DNA of 64,000 nt from Bacillota bacterium (GCA_023410535.1 JAEYPR010000017.1:1-64000); one strand, 5' to 3'; shown: positions 8,160 through 17,484, counted from the stretch's first letter. Made by a program: numbers and translations. Notes: generated from the letters alone by a model not told the origin.

Positions 8160-8198
8160 ACGGTAATTTGAATTGGATAAAAAGCAGGAGGAGTTATC

Positions 8199-9248
8199 AT
8201 GACGACAAAATCGAACTCGAAATACGCGGGGAAAGAGATCCGCTATACCATTTGCCCGGTGGGAAACGCCAGTTATATCGCTGCCAAAAAAGGCTGGCTG
8301 ACTAAGGGACTGGCTGAGATCGGAGTGACGGCGACGCTGTTGCAAAGTTTACCGGAGGAACGGTGGACGGTCCATTACAACTACCAAGACGAAGCATTAT
8401 TCCGGGAGGGCGGCAATATTCCGCCGATTTGGTCGAAGGCCAATGGGCAGGAACCGTTGCTGATCGGGTTGACCTTTTTGGATCAGAAACAGTATATCCT
8501 GGTTCGCGCGGATTCGTCTATTGACTCCGTGGAGCAACTCCGTAAAAAACGGTTGGCGATTCCGGCCCGCCCCGAATTCGTAATCGATTTTTATAAAGCC
8601 ACCGTCCAACGGGGATTTAAGACGGCATTAGCAGCCCGCGGCGTTACCATAGACGAGGTTAACCTGGTGGAATTGCCGGTCGGCGAAGCCTATATTGCGC
8701 AGCAAGCGGACAAACGGAGCAATTTGGGTCGTCGTGAGGTTGAAGCGTTGGAAAACGACGAAGTGGATGCGATTTACGCGGGCGGCACCCGGGCGCAGAG
8801 TTTGCTGGAGACCGGAAAATTTAAAGTTATTTTTGAGATTAGCGCCAATGCCAGCCAAGTTTTACCGGTCAATAACTCCTATCCCAATATTCTGACGGTG
8901 AGTCGGCGGTTGGCCGACGAAGCGCCGGAAGTGGTTGTCGCGTATATTAAACAGTTGCTGCGCGCGGCCGACTGGGCGAAAGAAAATCGCCCCGAAGTCC
9001 TCGAGTTATTCGCGCAACAGACCCATGGCACCATCGGCCAAGTCGCCACGGCCCGTTCATTCGATTTCCATCGTCATCTGGCGCCGGAACTGACCGAAGC
9101 GGGGTTGTTGGCTTTGGAAAGTCAGAAACGGTTGCTCTATGATCATGGTTACATTGAAAATGATTTTGATATTACCCAGTGGGCCGATGATCGTTTCTTA
9201 AAAACCGCCTTGGCGGAGTTGCATCAGGAACTGTCGTTGGCGGTGTAA
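8199..9248 (+). CDS. DszB-like sulfinate desulfinase, copy 2
   Basis: A 349-residue paralog of 5419-6459, again without a signal peptide. The DszB-type residues are kept: Cys19 in YTICPVGN, His59 in VHYNY and Arg69 in FREGGNIPP. It is the last gene of the transporter operon, with its own AGGAGG. Most differences from copy 1 lie in the middle third, around residues 145-215, which in this fold lines the substrate cleft. The pair may therefore handle different sulfinates. A terminator follows at 9314. Confidence 0.75.
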   Translation: MTTKSNSKYAGKEIRYTICPVGNASYIAAKKGWLTKGLAEIGVTATLLQSLPEERWTVHYNYQDEALFREGGNIPPIWSKANGQEPLLIGLTFLDQKQYILVRADSSIDSVEQLRKKRLAIPARPEFVIDFYKATVQRGFKTALAARGVTIDEVNLVELPVGEAYIAQQADKRSNLGRREVEALENDEVDAIYAGGTRAQSLLETGKFKVIFEISANASQVLPVNNSYPNILTVSRRLADEAPEVVVAYIKQLLRAADWAKENRPEVLELFAQQTHGTIGQVATARSFDFHRHLAPELTEAGLLALESQKRLLYDHGYIENDFDITQWADDRFLKTALAELHQELSLAV

Positions 9249-9313
9249 TAGACTGCGCCGAGCCGGGTTTACCATTGAAATATCGATACTTGTGTTAAAT
9301 GGCTGTTTTATCA

Positions 9314-9344
9314 GGGGGCAATTATAACAATTGTCCCCTTTTTT
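9314..9344 (+). terminator. Terminator of the sulfonate/desulfinase operon
   Basis: A ten-pair stem GGGGGCAATT (9314-9323) / AATTGTCCCC (9329-9338) has a five-base loop and a run of six T. Confidence 0.85.
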
Positions 9345-9361
9345 GTGGATAACTCATCTCA
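9341..9361. repeat. Isolated unit of the 21-bp repeat seen at 11-199
   Basis: The unit reads TTTTGTGGATAAC then TCATCTCA, almost the same as units at 53-73 and 137-157. It includes a TGTGGATAA box at 9344-9352. It directly follows the operon terminator. A diverged half unit may follow (TTTTGTTAG). Confidence 0.6.
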
Positions 9362-9513
9362 TTTTGTTAGTCAATGACCGCGTAGAACAACTGGGAAAGC
9401 TCCGGTTTGGGAAGGTCGTTGTCAAATTATTTGCGGCGCAGGCAATTGCCGCCACGACTGAGACAAGACCACCTCGGTCCAGAATAAAAGTAGGGTATAA
9501 ATCATAAATACTA

Positions 9514-9573
9514 TTGACATCTGAGGCACGACAGTTTATTATAATACTAATTCCAACTAATTCAAGTGGAATT
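9514..9573 (+). promoter_or_regulatory. Promoter and CymR-like operator of the sulfate uptake operon
   Basis: TTGACA (9514-9519), 17 bp, TATTAT (9537-9542). Then TAATTC (9548-9553) and GGAATT (9568-9573) at the same 14-bp spacing as the promoter at 4173. The two blocks are nearly identical over 40 bases from the -10 on, which strongly implies co-regulation. Confidence 0.75.
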
Positions 9574-9622
9574 GTGGAGATTGAAACCCTCCGCCATCCT
9601 CGGAATTGAATAAACGAAATAG

Positions 9623-9695
9623 TTGACCAGAGACACTGGAGGCTGAGTTTTCAAACCTTGATCCAACAAGGCTTGATCACACTCGGCCTCTTTTT
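9623..9695 (+). promoter_or_regulatory. Leader attenuator, copy 2
   Basis: CCAG-AGACA-CTGG hairpin (9627-9639), then the terminator stem GAGGCTGAGT (9639-9648) / ACTCGGCCTC (9681-9690) with an inner CCTTG/CAAGG stem, then TTTTT. It lies in the leader of the sulfate transporter operon. The hairpin and terminator share a base (9639), so the two could compete. Confidence 0.75.
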
Positions 9696-9792
9696 GTTAT
9701 TCCGTCATATCAAGGCATAACATCATTTCAATTCCCACGAAACGTATGGTATTCCCAAAGGTTATAAAGAACAAATCTAAGGAGGTATCCCC

Positions 9793-10806
9793 ATGGTAAA
9801 ACGTTTAGTGTTATTCGGTCTATTGGCAGTTCTTCTGGCAACGGCGGCGTTGCCGCTGGTCGTGGCCGCCCCCAATGAAGTGACGTTGTTGAATGTCTCG
9901 TATGATCCGACCCGGGAATTATATCAAGATTTCAACGCGGCGTTCGCGAAGTATTGGAAGGCGAAAACCGGTCAAACCGTGGTGGTCAAACAATCCCACG
10001 GCGGTTCGGGAGCCCAGGCCCGGGCAGTCATCGACGGTCTGGAAGCCGATGTGGTGACGCTGGCCCTCGCCTATGACATCGATGTGTTGAACGAGAACGG
10101 CAATTTGTTGGCGAAAGATTGGCAGAAACGCTTAGCCAGCAACAGCGCTCCTTACACCTCGACCATTGTTTTCCTGGTCCGCAAAGGCAATCCGAAAAAA
10201 ATTAAAGACTGGGACGATCTGGTGAAACCGGGCGTCTCGGTGATTACCCCCAACCCCAAAACCTCCGGCGGCGCGCGTTGGAACTATCTGGCCGCATGGG
10301 GCTACGCCCTGAAGAAGAACGGCGGGAAGGAAGCCAAAGCCAAAGAATTTGTGGCGCAACTTTTAAAGAACGTTCCGGTGCTGGATTCAGGAGCCCGCGG
10401 CGCCACCAATACCTTTGTGCAAAGGGGTTTGGGCGATGTCTTGCTCGCCTGGGAGAACGAAGCGTTTTTAGCAGTAAATGAACTCGGGAAAGACAAGTTT
10501 GAGATCATTGTCCCTTCGCTCAGCATCCTGGCGGAACCGCCGGTTTCAGTGGTTGATAAGTTCGCCGACAAACACGGTACCCGGCAGGTGGCGGAAGAGT
10601 ACTTAAAATACCTTTATACCAAAGAAGGCCAGGAGATCGCCGCTAAAAATTATTACCGCCCCCGCTTGAAATCGGTCGCCGCCAAATACGATCATTTCGC
10701 CAAAGTGAAACTCTTCACCATTGACGACGTCTTCGGCGGCTGGCAGAAAGCCCAGAAAACCCATTTTGCCGACGGTGGCACCTTTGATCAGGTTTATATA
10801 AGATGA
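9793..10806 (+). CDS. sbp: Sulfate/thiosulfate-binding periplasmic protein
   Basis: A 337-residue sulfate-binding protein. Signal peptide residues 1-25 end at VVAAP. Family motifs [14 protein letters not shown] (about 35), [13 protein letters not shown] (about 75) and [18 protein letters not shown] (about 155) are clear; these bind sulfate by main-chain and serine contacts. It delivers sulfate to CysTWA, encoded directly downstream. AAGGAGG precedes the ATG. Confidence 0.95.
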   Translation: MVKRLVLFGLLAVLLATAALPLVVAAPNEVTLLNVSYDPTRELYQDFNAAFAKYWKAKTGQTVVVKQSHGGSGAQARAVIDGLEADVVTLALAYDIDVLNENGNLLAKDWQKRLASNSAPYTSTIVFLVRKGNPKKIKDWDDLVKPGVSVITPNPKTSGGARWNYLAAWGYALKKNGGKEAKAKEFVAQLLKNVPVLDSGARGATNTFVQRGLGDVLLAWENEAFLAVNELGKDKFEIIVPSLSILAEPPVSVVDKFADKHGTRQVAEEYLKYLYTKEGQEIAAKNYYRPRLKSVAAKYDHFAKVKLFTIDDVFGGWQKAQKTHFADGGTFDQVYIR

Positions 10807-10823
10807 AACGAGCGTGATGCGGT

Positions 10824-11654
10824 TTGTCTTGGAAACAACGGAGTATCTTGCCGGGCTTTGGCCCGGCATTCGGTTTCACACTGTTTTATGTTTGCTTGAT
10901 TCTCCTCATTCCGTTAGCCTTGTTGTTCTTACGGGCCGCTACGTTAAGTTGGGAGTCGTTTTGGCAAACTGTCACCGCGCCGCGGGTGATCGCTTCATAT
11001 CAGCTTAGCTTAGTCACTTCCCTGACGGCGGCTTTCATCAATGCGATTTGCGGGTTGTTGCTGGCGTGGGTCTTGACCCGTTACCGTTTTCCGGGCCGCC
11101 GGTTGGTTGATGCCGTGATCGACTTGCCCTTTGCGATGCCGACCGCGGTGGCCGGAATCGCCCTAACGACGATTTACGCCGGCAACGGCTGGCTCGGGCG
11201 TTTCCTGGAACCGTTGGGGATCAAGGTGGCCTATACGCCGTTGGGTGTCCTGGTCGCTTTGACCTTCATCGGACTGCCGTTTGTGGTCCGCACCGTCCAA
11301 CCGGTTTTGCAGGATCTCGACAAAGAGGTCGAGGAGGCGGCCGTCAGTTTGGGGGCTAGCCGTTGGCAGACCTTTCGGAAGGTGATCCTGCCGGCGTTGT
11401 GGCCGAGTTGGTTGACGGGTTTGGCGTTAGCATTCGCGCGCGGCCTCGGCGAATACGGCTCCGTCGTCTTTATCTCCGGCAATATGCCGTTACGGACTGA
11501 AATTACCCCGCTAATCATCGTGACCAAACTGGAACAGTTTGATTATGCGGGCGCGGCGGCTGTGGCCAGCGTCTTGCTGGGCATCTCATTTGTGTTGTTA
11601 TTATTGATCAACTTTTGGCAGTGGTGGAGCAACCGGCGGCAAGCGGCGGTGTAA
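10824..11654 (+). CDS. cysT: Sulfate ABC transporter permease CysT (CysU)
   Basis: A 276-residue permease with six or seven membrane segments. CysT-type motifs include [15 protein letters not shown] (about 95) and the coupling loop [18 protein letters not shown] (about 170). The start is TTG, 18 bases after the sbp stop. The ribosome binding site is weak (GAGCGTGATG), so coupling to sbp translation is possible. It pairs with CysW. Confidence 0.92.
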   Translation: MSWKQRSILPGFGPAFGFTLFYVCLILLIPLALLFLRAATLSWESFWQTVTAPRVIASYQLSLVTSLTAAFINAICGLLLAWVLTRYRFPGRRLVDAVIDLPFAMPTAVAGIALTTIYAGNGWLGRFLEPLGIKVAYTPLGVLVALTFIGLPFVVRTVQPVLQDLDKEVEEAAVSLGASRWQTFRKVILPALWPSWLTGLALAFARGLGEYGSVVFISGNMPLRTEITPLIIVTKLEQFDYAGAAAVASVLLGISFVLLLLINFWQWWSNRRQAAV

Positions 11655-11667
11655 AGGAGTGGAGTCG

Positions 11668-12594
11668 ATGTCCGTAAGGAATGAAGCAATGGTGGCAGCC
11701 GGAGCGTATCAAGCGGCGACCAATGAAAAACCTTGGGTGCGTTGGACGCTGATTGCGGCAGCATTGGTCTATGTGATCGCCTTTTTGATCATCCCGCTTT
11801 GCTCCGTCTTCAGTCAAGCGCTGGAGAAAGGGGTCCGGGCGTATTTTCAGGCATTAGCCGATCCCGATACCTTCGCCGCCATTCGTTTGACTTTGCTCAC
11901 CGCGGCGATCGCCGTGCCGTTAAATTTGGTCTTTGGTTTGGCGGCGGCTTGGGCCATCGCCAAGTTTGAATTTATCGGGAAAAATCTCCTGGTCACCCTG
12001 ATCGACTTGCCGTTCGCCATTTCGCCGGTAGTTTCGGGCCTGCTGTATGTCTTGCTTTTTGGGCTTCACGGCTGGTTGGGTCCGTGGTTGTCAGCGCATA
12101 ATCTCAAAATCATTTTTGCCGTGCCGGGGATCGTTTTGGCAACGGTTTTAGTGACCTTTCCCTTCGTCGCCCGGGAGTTGATCCCGTTGATGCAAGCGCA
12201 AGGCAATGACGAAGAGGAAGCGGCGCTGGCCTTGGGGGCCAACGGGTGGCAAACGTTTTTCCGGGTCACGCTTCCCAATGTCAAATGGGGCGTATTATAC
12301 GGCGTGATTCTTTGCAACGCCCGGGCGATGGGTGAATTCGGCGCGGTGTCGGTGGTTTCGGGGCATATCCGGGGAATGACCAATACGATCCCGTTGCAAG
12401 TGGAGATCTTATATAACGAATATAACTTTACAGCGGCGTTTGCCGTCGCATCGCTGTTGGCGTTGCTGGCTTTGGTGACCTTGGCGATCAAGTCGTTCGC
12501 CGAGTGGAAGTTGCAAATGGAAAACAAACCGTCTGCCAAGGCGGGACAGCGGGGAAGGGTTAATCATGAGCATCGTGATTCGCGATATCGATAA
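11668..12594 (+). CDS. cysW: Sulfate ABC transporter permease CysW
   Basis: A 308-residue permease with [20 protein letters not shown] and the coupling loop [19 protein letters not shown]. The ATG used has AAAGGAG eight bases upstream; an in-frame GTG lies at 11659 inside that RBS. The 3' end overlaps cysA by 29 bases. Confidence 0.93.
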   Translation: MSVRNEAMVAAGAYQAATNEKPWVRWTLIAAALVYVIAFLIIPLCSVFSQALEKGVRAYFQALADPDTFAAIRLTLLTAAIAVPLNLVFGLAAAWAIAKFEFIGKNLLVTLIDLPFAISPVVSGLLYVLLFGLHGWLGPWLSAHNLKIIFAVPGIVLATVLVTFPFVARELIPLMQAQGNDEEEAALALGANGWQTFFRVTLPNVKWGVLYGVILCNARAMGEFGAVSVVSGHIRGMTNTIPLQVEILYNEYNFTAAFAVASLLALLALVTLAIKSFAEWKLQMENKPSAKAGQRGRVNHEHRDSRYR

Positions 12595-13633
12595 GCGGTT
12601 TGGCAATTTCGCCGCGTTACAAAATATCAATCTGGAGATTCCCACCGGAGAACTGGTGGCGTTGCTGGGCCCCTCCGGTTCCGGGAAAACGACCTTGCTC
12701 CGGATCATCGCCGGTTTGGAAGCGCCGGACGGCGGGGCGATCTATTTTCAGGGCGAGAATACGACCGGACGGAAAGTTCAAGACCGCCAGGTCGGGTTCG
12801 TCTTCCAGCATTATGCGTTGTTCCGGCACATGACCGTTTTTGAAAACATCGCGTTTGGCCTGCGGGTCCGTCCGGCCCGGACCCGGCCGTCGGAGACGGA
12901 GATCCGCGCGAAGGTGGATCAGCTGTTGAAACTGGTTAAAATGGACTCCTTGGGCAAACGTTATCCCTCTCAGCTTTCCGGGGGGCAGCGGCAACGGATC
13001 GCCTTGGCGCGGGCTTTGGCAGTGGAGCCAAAGCTGTTGTTGTTGGATGAACCCTTCGGCGCGTTGGACGCCAAGGTCCGGAAGGAACTACGCCGCTGGA
13101 TCCGCCAACTGCATGACGAGATCCATATCACCAGCATTTTCGTGACCCACGACCAGGATGAGGCGTTGGAAGTGGCCGACCGGGTGGTCGTGATGAACCA
13201 AGGCCGGATCGAACAGGTTGGAACTCCGGAACAGGTCTATGATCAACCGGCGAACGCTTTCGTCTATCAGTTTTTAGGCAGTGTCAATTTATTCCACGGC
13301 CGTTGGGAGGGGGGCCGCGTCCGGGTCGGCGATCGCCAGGACGTCCCGCCGGGCGCGGCGAGTAAAAACCGGGCGGCCATCGCTTATGCCCGCCCCCATG
13401 AATTGGCGATCGAACGGATTGCGGACGGAAGTGAAACCATCAACGCCAGTGTCGCCTATATCCGGGCGATCGGTCCGGTCGTCCGGGTGGAGTTGAAACG
13501 GGCTGACAACGATGAAGTGATCGACGCCGAACTGACCAAGGAACGCTTTGCCGAACTGCAGTTGCGCCTTGGGGAGCAGGTATTCGTCGGATTAAAGAAT
13601 TTAAAAGTTTTCGCGGAAGATTATTCGATTTAA
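12566..13633 (+). CDS. cysA: Sulfate ABC transporter ATPase CysA
   Basis: A 355-residue ATPase. The nucleotide-binding domain shows Walker [10 protein letters not shown], signature LSGGQRQR, Walker [13 protein letters not shown] and FVTHD. A C-terminal TOBE-type regulatory domain follows from about residue 240. It energizes sulfate import by CysTW. The GC-rich codon use matches its neighbours. Confidence 0.95.
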   Translation: MSIVIRDIDKRFGNFAALQNINLEIPTGELVALLGPSGSGKTTLLRIIAGLEAPDGGAIYFQGENTTGRKVQDRQVGFVFQHYALFRHMTVFENIAFGLRVRPARTRPSETEIRAKVDQLLKLVKMDSLGKRYPSQLSGGQRQRIALARALAVEPKLLLLDEPFGALDAKVRKELRRWIRQLHDEIHITSIFVTHDQDEALEVADRVVVMNQGRIEQVGTPEQVYDQPANAFVYQFLGSVNLFHGRWEGGRVRVGDRQDVPPGAASKNRAAIAYARPHELAIERIADGSETINASVAYIRAIGPVVRVELKRADNDEVIDAELTKERFAELQLRLGEQVFVGLKNLKVFAEDYSI

Positions 13634-13682
13634 ACCAAGGGTAACTCCCCCAAGGAATGAGACAACAAAGGAAGGTGCAAAC

Positions 13683-13928
13683 ATGAACGTGACAATCAAT
13701 GGCAAACAGGAAGAGATCCCATTAACCCGCCCGACCGTGACCGAACTGCTGGCCCAACAAAAGGTGGAAATGCCGGAGATGGTATCGGTCGAACTCAACG
13801 GGGCGATCCTGCGGCGGGCCGATTATGATACGACCATCGTTAATGACCGGGATCAGTTGGAGTTTTTATATTTTATGGGCGGCGGCCGTATCCCAAGCCA
13901 AGCGACGGAGCGGCGCCATGTCAAATAA
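13683..13928 (+). CDS. hcyS: ThiS/HcyS-like sulfur carrier with a C-terminal extension
   Basis: An 81-residue ubiquitin-like ThiS-family protein with LNGAILRRADYDTTIVNDRD and the family end GGG at residues 66-68. Carrier proteins normally end at Gly-Gly; here 13 more residues (RIPSQATERRHVK) follow. They must be removed before the glycine can become a thiocarboxylate, and the operon encodes a JAMM protease (15976) and a ThiF-like activator (15168) for those steps. Wolinella succinogenes has the same set (HcyS, HcyF, HcyD, MetY). The 3' end overlaps the next metY start by 11 bases. Confidence 0.85.
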   Translation: MNVTINGKQEEIPLTRPTVTELLAQQKVEMPEMVSVELNGAILRRADYDTTIVNDRDQLEFLYFMGGGRIPSQATERRHVK

Positions 13929-15171
13929 TTGGGACTTTGCCACCAAATCCATTCATAGCGGTTTTAACCAAGACGAATTGACCGGAGCGACTTCATTGCC
14001 GATTTACGAGTCGGCCGCCTTCGCCTTCGCCAGCGCCGAGGACCTGGAAGCGGCGTTTGTGGGCCGGAAATTCGGTCATATCTATTCGCGGATCACCAAT
14101 CCCACGGTGACGGCGTTAGAAAAACGGATTAACGCGTTGGAGAACGGCATCGGCGCAATCGCCACCGCCTCGGGCATGGCGGCGATTGCCACGGTGATCA
14201 AAACCTTGACCAAAGCCGGTGATGAAATCGTCTCCAGCCAAAGCTTGTTTGGCGGGACGTATTCCTTATTTAACGATGTCTTAAAAAATTTGGGCGTGTC
14301 CGCCGTTTACGTGGAAAGCACCGATCCCGAAGCGTACCGCCGGACGATCAACGGTAAAACCCGGTTGCTGTATCTGGAGACCATCGGCAATCCCAAACTG
14401 GACATTCCCAACATTCAAACCATTGCGGACATCGCGAAAAGCCACGGGCTCCCGTTGGTGGTCGATGGAACGTTAACTACGCCCTATCTGTTTGAGGCGA
14501 AACGCTTCGGGGTGGCTGTCATTATTCATTCAACCTCCAAATACATCTCCGGCAGCGGGCATACGATCGGCGGCGTCCTGGTGGACCTGGGCAATTTTGA
14601 CTGGCAAAACAGCCTGTCGCCCGAGGTGAAGGCCTATGCCCGTCAAGCCGGCGAATACGCGTTTATCGCCCGGGCGCGCAAACAAATATTGCAAAATACC
14701 GGCAGTTGTTTATCGCCCTTCAACGCGTATTTGCAAAATTTGGGTTTGGAGACTTTGGGTTTGCGGATGAGCCAACATTGTCAAAACGCCTTGCAGTTAG
14801 CCCAATATCTGCAAAATCATCCGCAGGTGCGGGCGGTTAATTATCCGGGTCTGCCGGAGCATCCCCAGCATCCGTTGGCCCAGGAACAGTTCAACGGAAA
14901 GTTTGGCGCCATTGTCACCGTGCGGCTGGGAACCAAGGACCGCAGTTATCAGTTGGTCAACCGCTTGAAACTGGTCAAACGGATGACCAACTTGGGCGAT
15001 GCCAAAACCTTGATCATTCACCCGGCTTCAACGATTTTTTGCACCAATACCGCTGCCGAACAGGAAGCGGCGGGCGTTTACCCCGACCTGCTCCGGATCT
15101 CGGTGGGCATTGAGAACATTACCGATCTGATCAATGATTTTGCGCAAGCATTAGCGGAGGAATCAAAATGA
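13918..15171 (+). CDS. metY: O-acetylhomoserine sulfhydrylase using protein thiocarboxylate
   Basis: A 417-residue PLP enzyme of the MetY family with FGHIYSRITNPT near residue 53 and Lys208 in HSTSKYISGSG as the Schiff-base lysine. The ATG at 13918 has GGAG seven bases upstream; the frame is open to 13825 inside hcyS. Sitting between the carrier and its activator, it most likely takes sulfur from the HcyS thiocarboxylate to make homocysteine from O-acetylhomoserine. It is distinct from the first metY (1070). Confidence 0.88.
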   Translation: MSNNWDFATKSIHSGFNQDELTGATSLPIYESAAFAFASAEDLEAAFVGRKFGHIYSRITNPTVTALEKRINALENGIGAIATASGMAAIATVIKTLTKAGDEIVSSQSLFGGTYSLFNDVLKNLGVSAVYVESTDPEAYRRTINGKTRLLYLETIGNPKLDIPNIQTIADIAKSHGLPLVVDGTLTTPYLFEAKRFGVAVIIHSTSKYISGSGHTIGGVLVDLGNFDWQNSLSPEVKAYARQAGEYAFIARARKQILQNTGSCLSPFNAYLQNLGLETLGLRMSQHCQNALQLAQYLQNHPQVRAVNYPGLPEHPQHPLAQEQFNGKFGAIVTVRLGTKDRSYQLVNRLKLVKRMTNLGDAKTLIIHPASTIFCTNTAAEQEAAGVYPDLLRISVGIENITDLINDFAQALAEESK

Positions 15172-15983
15172 GTTTAACGGAGAGTCAGATTGAACGTTAC
15201 AGCCGGCACATTATCTTGAAGGACGTCGGCGGTCTTGGCCAACAGAAGATTCTCGACGCCAAAGTGCTGTTAATCGGGGCCGGCGGTTTAGGCGCTCCGG
15301 CAGCCCTCTATCTGGCGGCGGCCGGTGTCGGCACCATCGGACTGGTGGACGGCGATACGGTGGATTTATCCAATCTGCAACGCCAGATCATTCATTTCAC
15401 TGCCGATGTCAACCGCCCCAAAGTGGAGTCGGCCCGGAACAAACTGGAGTCAATCAATCCCGATGTCAAGGTCAAAACCTATCTAACCCGGGTGTTTGCC
15501 GACAATATCAACGAAATTATCGCCGAGTATGATTTCATCATCGACGGCACCGACAATTTTCCGGCCAAATTCTTAATTAACGACGCTTGTGTCCTGCTGG
15601 GCAAACCCTTCTCCCATGGCGGGATTTTGCGTTTTAACGGGCAGACCATGACCTATGTTCCCGGTCATACCTGTTATCGCTGCGTTTTCAATTCCCCGCC
15701 GCCGAAAGGGGCGGTTCCGACCTGTAGTGAAGCCGGGATCCTGGGTGCGGTCGCCGGGATGTTGGGGACGATCCAAGCGGCTGAGGCGTTACGTTACATT
15801 TTAGGCAAAGGCAAACTGCTCACCGACCGCCTGCTCACCTTCAACGCTTTTGATATGGAGTTCCGGACGGTGAAGCTCCATCACAATCCAGACTGCCCGG
15901 TTTGCGGCGACCACCCGACCATCACCGAATTGGTCGATTATGAGCAGCCCGTCTGCGATTTGCGAGGGAATCGCCATGTTTAA
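15168..15983 (+). CDS. hcyF: ThiF/MoeB-like adenylyltransferase for the sulfur carrier
   Basis: A 271-residue E1-like enzyme. It shows the ATP-binding GAGGLGAPAALYLAAAG, DGDTVDLSNLQRQI, FIIDGTDNFPAKFLIND, catalytic TCSEAG and a zinc site CYRC...CPVC. It adenylates the carrier C-terminus so sulfide can be added. No rhodanese domain is present, so sulfur may come as free sulfide from the sulfite reductase. Its ATG overlaps the metY stop (ATGA). Confidence 0.87.
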   Translation: MSLTESQIERYSRHIILKDVGGLGQQKILDAKVLLIGAGGLGAPAALYLAAAGVGTIGLVDGDTVDLSNLQRQIIHFTADVNRPKVESARNKLESINPDVKVKTYLTRVFADNINEIIAEYDFIIDGTDNFPAKFLINDACVLLGKPFSHGGILRFNGQTMTYVPGHTCYRCVFNSPPPKGAVPTCSEAGILGAVAGMLGTIQAAEALRYILGKGKLLTDRLLTFNAFDMEFRTVKLHHNPDCPVCGDHPTITELVDYEQPVCDLRGNRHV

Positions 15984-16392
15984 AATACCGGAGACGTTGA
16001 AACAACAGCTGATAACCCAATCACAACGGGAGTTGCCCAACGAAGCCTGCGGTTATCTGGCCGGAACGGAGCAGGTTGCTTTGGAGGTCATTCCAATGAC
16101 CAATGCCGACGCCAGCCCGGAACATTTTTCGTTCCTGCCCGAGGAGCAGTTTCGGGCGGTTAAAACCGCTCGGACCAAGGGGTTGCAATTGAACGCGGTC
16201 TATCACAGCCATCCGGCCTCGCCGGCCCGGTTGTCCGCTGAAGATTTGCGGTTGGCGAATGACCCCAAGGTGGTGTATATCATCATTTCATTGGCCGAAT
16301 CGGAACCGGTGGTGAAGGGATTCCGGGTGATTGACAAAACCGCCACTGAAGTTTCGCTACAATTTATTGAAGGAGTGACAACAAGAACATGA
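15976..16392 (+). CDS. hcyD: JAMM-type metalloprotease processing the sulfur carrier
   Basis: A 138-residue Mov34/MPN (JAMM) peptidase. Visible zinc-site residues are Glu23 in NEACGYL, and His77, His79, Ser87 and Asp90 in HSHPASPARLSAED. It is predicted to trim the C-terminal tail of HcyS back to Gly-Gly. The ATG overlaps the 3' end of the ThiF-like gene. The open frame continues upstream to 15940, but GAGGGAA sits just before this ATG. Confidence 0.87.
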   Translation: MFKIPETLKQQLITQSQRELPNEACGYLAGTEQVALEVIPMTNADASPEHFSFLPEEQFRAVKTARTKGLQLNAVYHSHPASPARLSAEDLRLANDPKVVYIIISLAESEPVVKGFRVIDKTATEVSLQFIEGVTTRT

Positions 16393-17252
16393 GTACCCCC
16401 GAATTTGATCTGGTTGCGTTAAAGAAAGTCGGGATGATCCAGCAGAAACAGCAAGAGTATTTCGCCTTGCGGCTTCACGCCGTCGGCGGAGACTTCACCG
16501 CCGCGCAGTTGCAGAAGGTGGCCGAGGTTGCCGCCCGCTACGGCCGGGGGGAGATTCATCTTTCGACCCGTCAAGGCATTGAGATTCATTTTGTCCACTA
16601 TTCCAAACTGGAAGAGGCCCGGTTGGAACTGGAACAGGCCGGGATTGCCATGGGCGCTTGCGGCCCCCGGATCCGGATCGTGGTCGCCTGCCCCGGCAAC
16701 TCCACCTGCCGCTGGGGAATTGTGGACACCAAAAAAGTGGCTCATGATCTGGATGCGAAATATTTCCGTCAAGACACGCCCCATAAATTTAAGATGGGGG
16801 TGACAGGATGTCCGCACAACTGCGCCAAAGCGACCGAGAACGATCTTGGCGTCATGGGAGGAATCTTGCCGGCCTGGCAAGCGGCGGACTGCATTCATTG
16901 CGATCTTTGTGTCAACAGTTGCCCGACCGGGGCGATTTATAAGGAGAACAACGAGTACCGGTTGGATGAATCCAAGTGTATCTATTGCAGCATCTGCACC
17001 TCCAACTGCCCGGTCGATTCCTGGGTCGCTGCCAAAAAGGGATACATCGTTTGGATCGGCGGGACCATGGGCAAGATTCCGCGCCTGGCGACCAAACTCC
17101 GGACATTGGTGGCGACTGAGACCGAGTTGTATGCGGTGGTTGAGAAGATTGTCGCCTATTACCGGGAGCACGGCCGGAAACGGGAGCGTTTCGGCCATAT
17201 GATCGATCGGATTGGCGTGGAGAAAGTGAAGGAGGAATTGAACCGTGAGTGA
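16389..17252 (+). CDS. Compact siroheme sulfite reductase with two ferredoxin clusters
   Basis: A 287-residue protein. A ferredoxin-like half domain is followed by siroheme/[4Fe-4S] ligands Cys101, Cys107 (CPGNSTC) and Cys141, Cys145 (CPHNC). Two [4Fe-4S] motifs follow at Cys168-178 and Cys197-207. It reduces sulfite to sulfide. The size and fused ferredoxins resemble small sulfite reductases of anaerobes rather than the longer CysI. Siroheme could be supplied by the gene at 27026. Its start overlaps the hcyD stop (ATGA). A nitrite reductase is unlikely given the context. Confidence 0.85.
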   Translation: MSTPEFDLVALKKVGMIQQKQQEYFALRLHAVGGDFTAAQLQKVAEVAARYGRGEIHLSTRQGIEIHFVHYSKLEEARLELEQAGIAMGACGPRIRIVVACPGNSTCRWGIVDTKKVAHDLDAKYFRQDTPHKFKMGVTGCPHNCAKATENDLGVMGGILPAWQAADCIHCDLCVNSCPTGAIYKENNEYRLDESKCIYCSICTSNCPVDSWVAAKKGYIVWIGGTMGKIPRLATKLRTLVATETELYAVVEKIVAYYREHGRKRERFGHMIDRIGVEKVKEELNRE

Positions 17253-17481
17253 CGCGATTAAGAAAAGTATCGATCTGCACGGAGTGGTCTGCCCGCTGAA
17301 TTTTGTCAAAACCAAACTGGCGTTGGAGGAGTTGAACCCCGGCGAACGGTTGGAAGTGGTGCTCGACGAAGGGGACGCCATGCTGAATGTCCCCCGCAGC
17401 CTCAAAGAAGAAGGGCATAAAGTGGTCAAGGTGACCCCGGTCGGGGAAGTCTACCGGATTGTGGTTGAAAAAGGAGTATAG
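17245..17481 (+). CDS. TusA-family sulfurtransferase
   Basis: A 78-residue TusA/SirA-like protein with the conserved cysteine in VVCPLNFVKTK; the usual CPxP is CPLN here. TusA proteins pass persulfide sulfur between enzymes. Overlapping the sulfite reductase by eight bases, it may relay its sulfide or persulfide toward the HcyS system. That relay is inference. Confidence 0.8.
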   Translation: MSDAIKKSIDLHGVVCPLNFVKTKLALEELNPGERLEVVLDEGDAMLNVPRSLKEEGHKVVKVTPVGEVYRIVVEKGV

Positions 17482-17484
17482 CGT

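Noticed and set aside
16419..17429. 336-codon reverse open frame
   Set aside because: Antisense to the sulfite reductase and tusA, whose Cys motifs are unmistakable; GC-rich codon bias creates such shadows.
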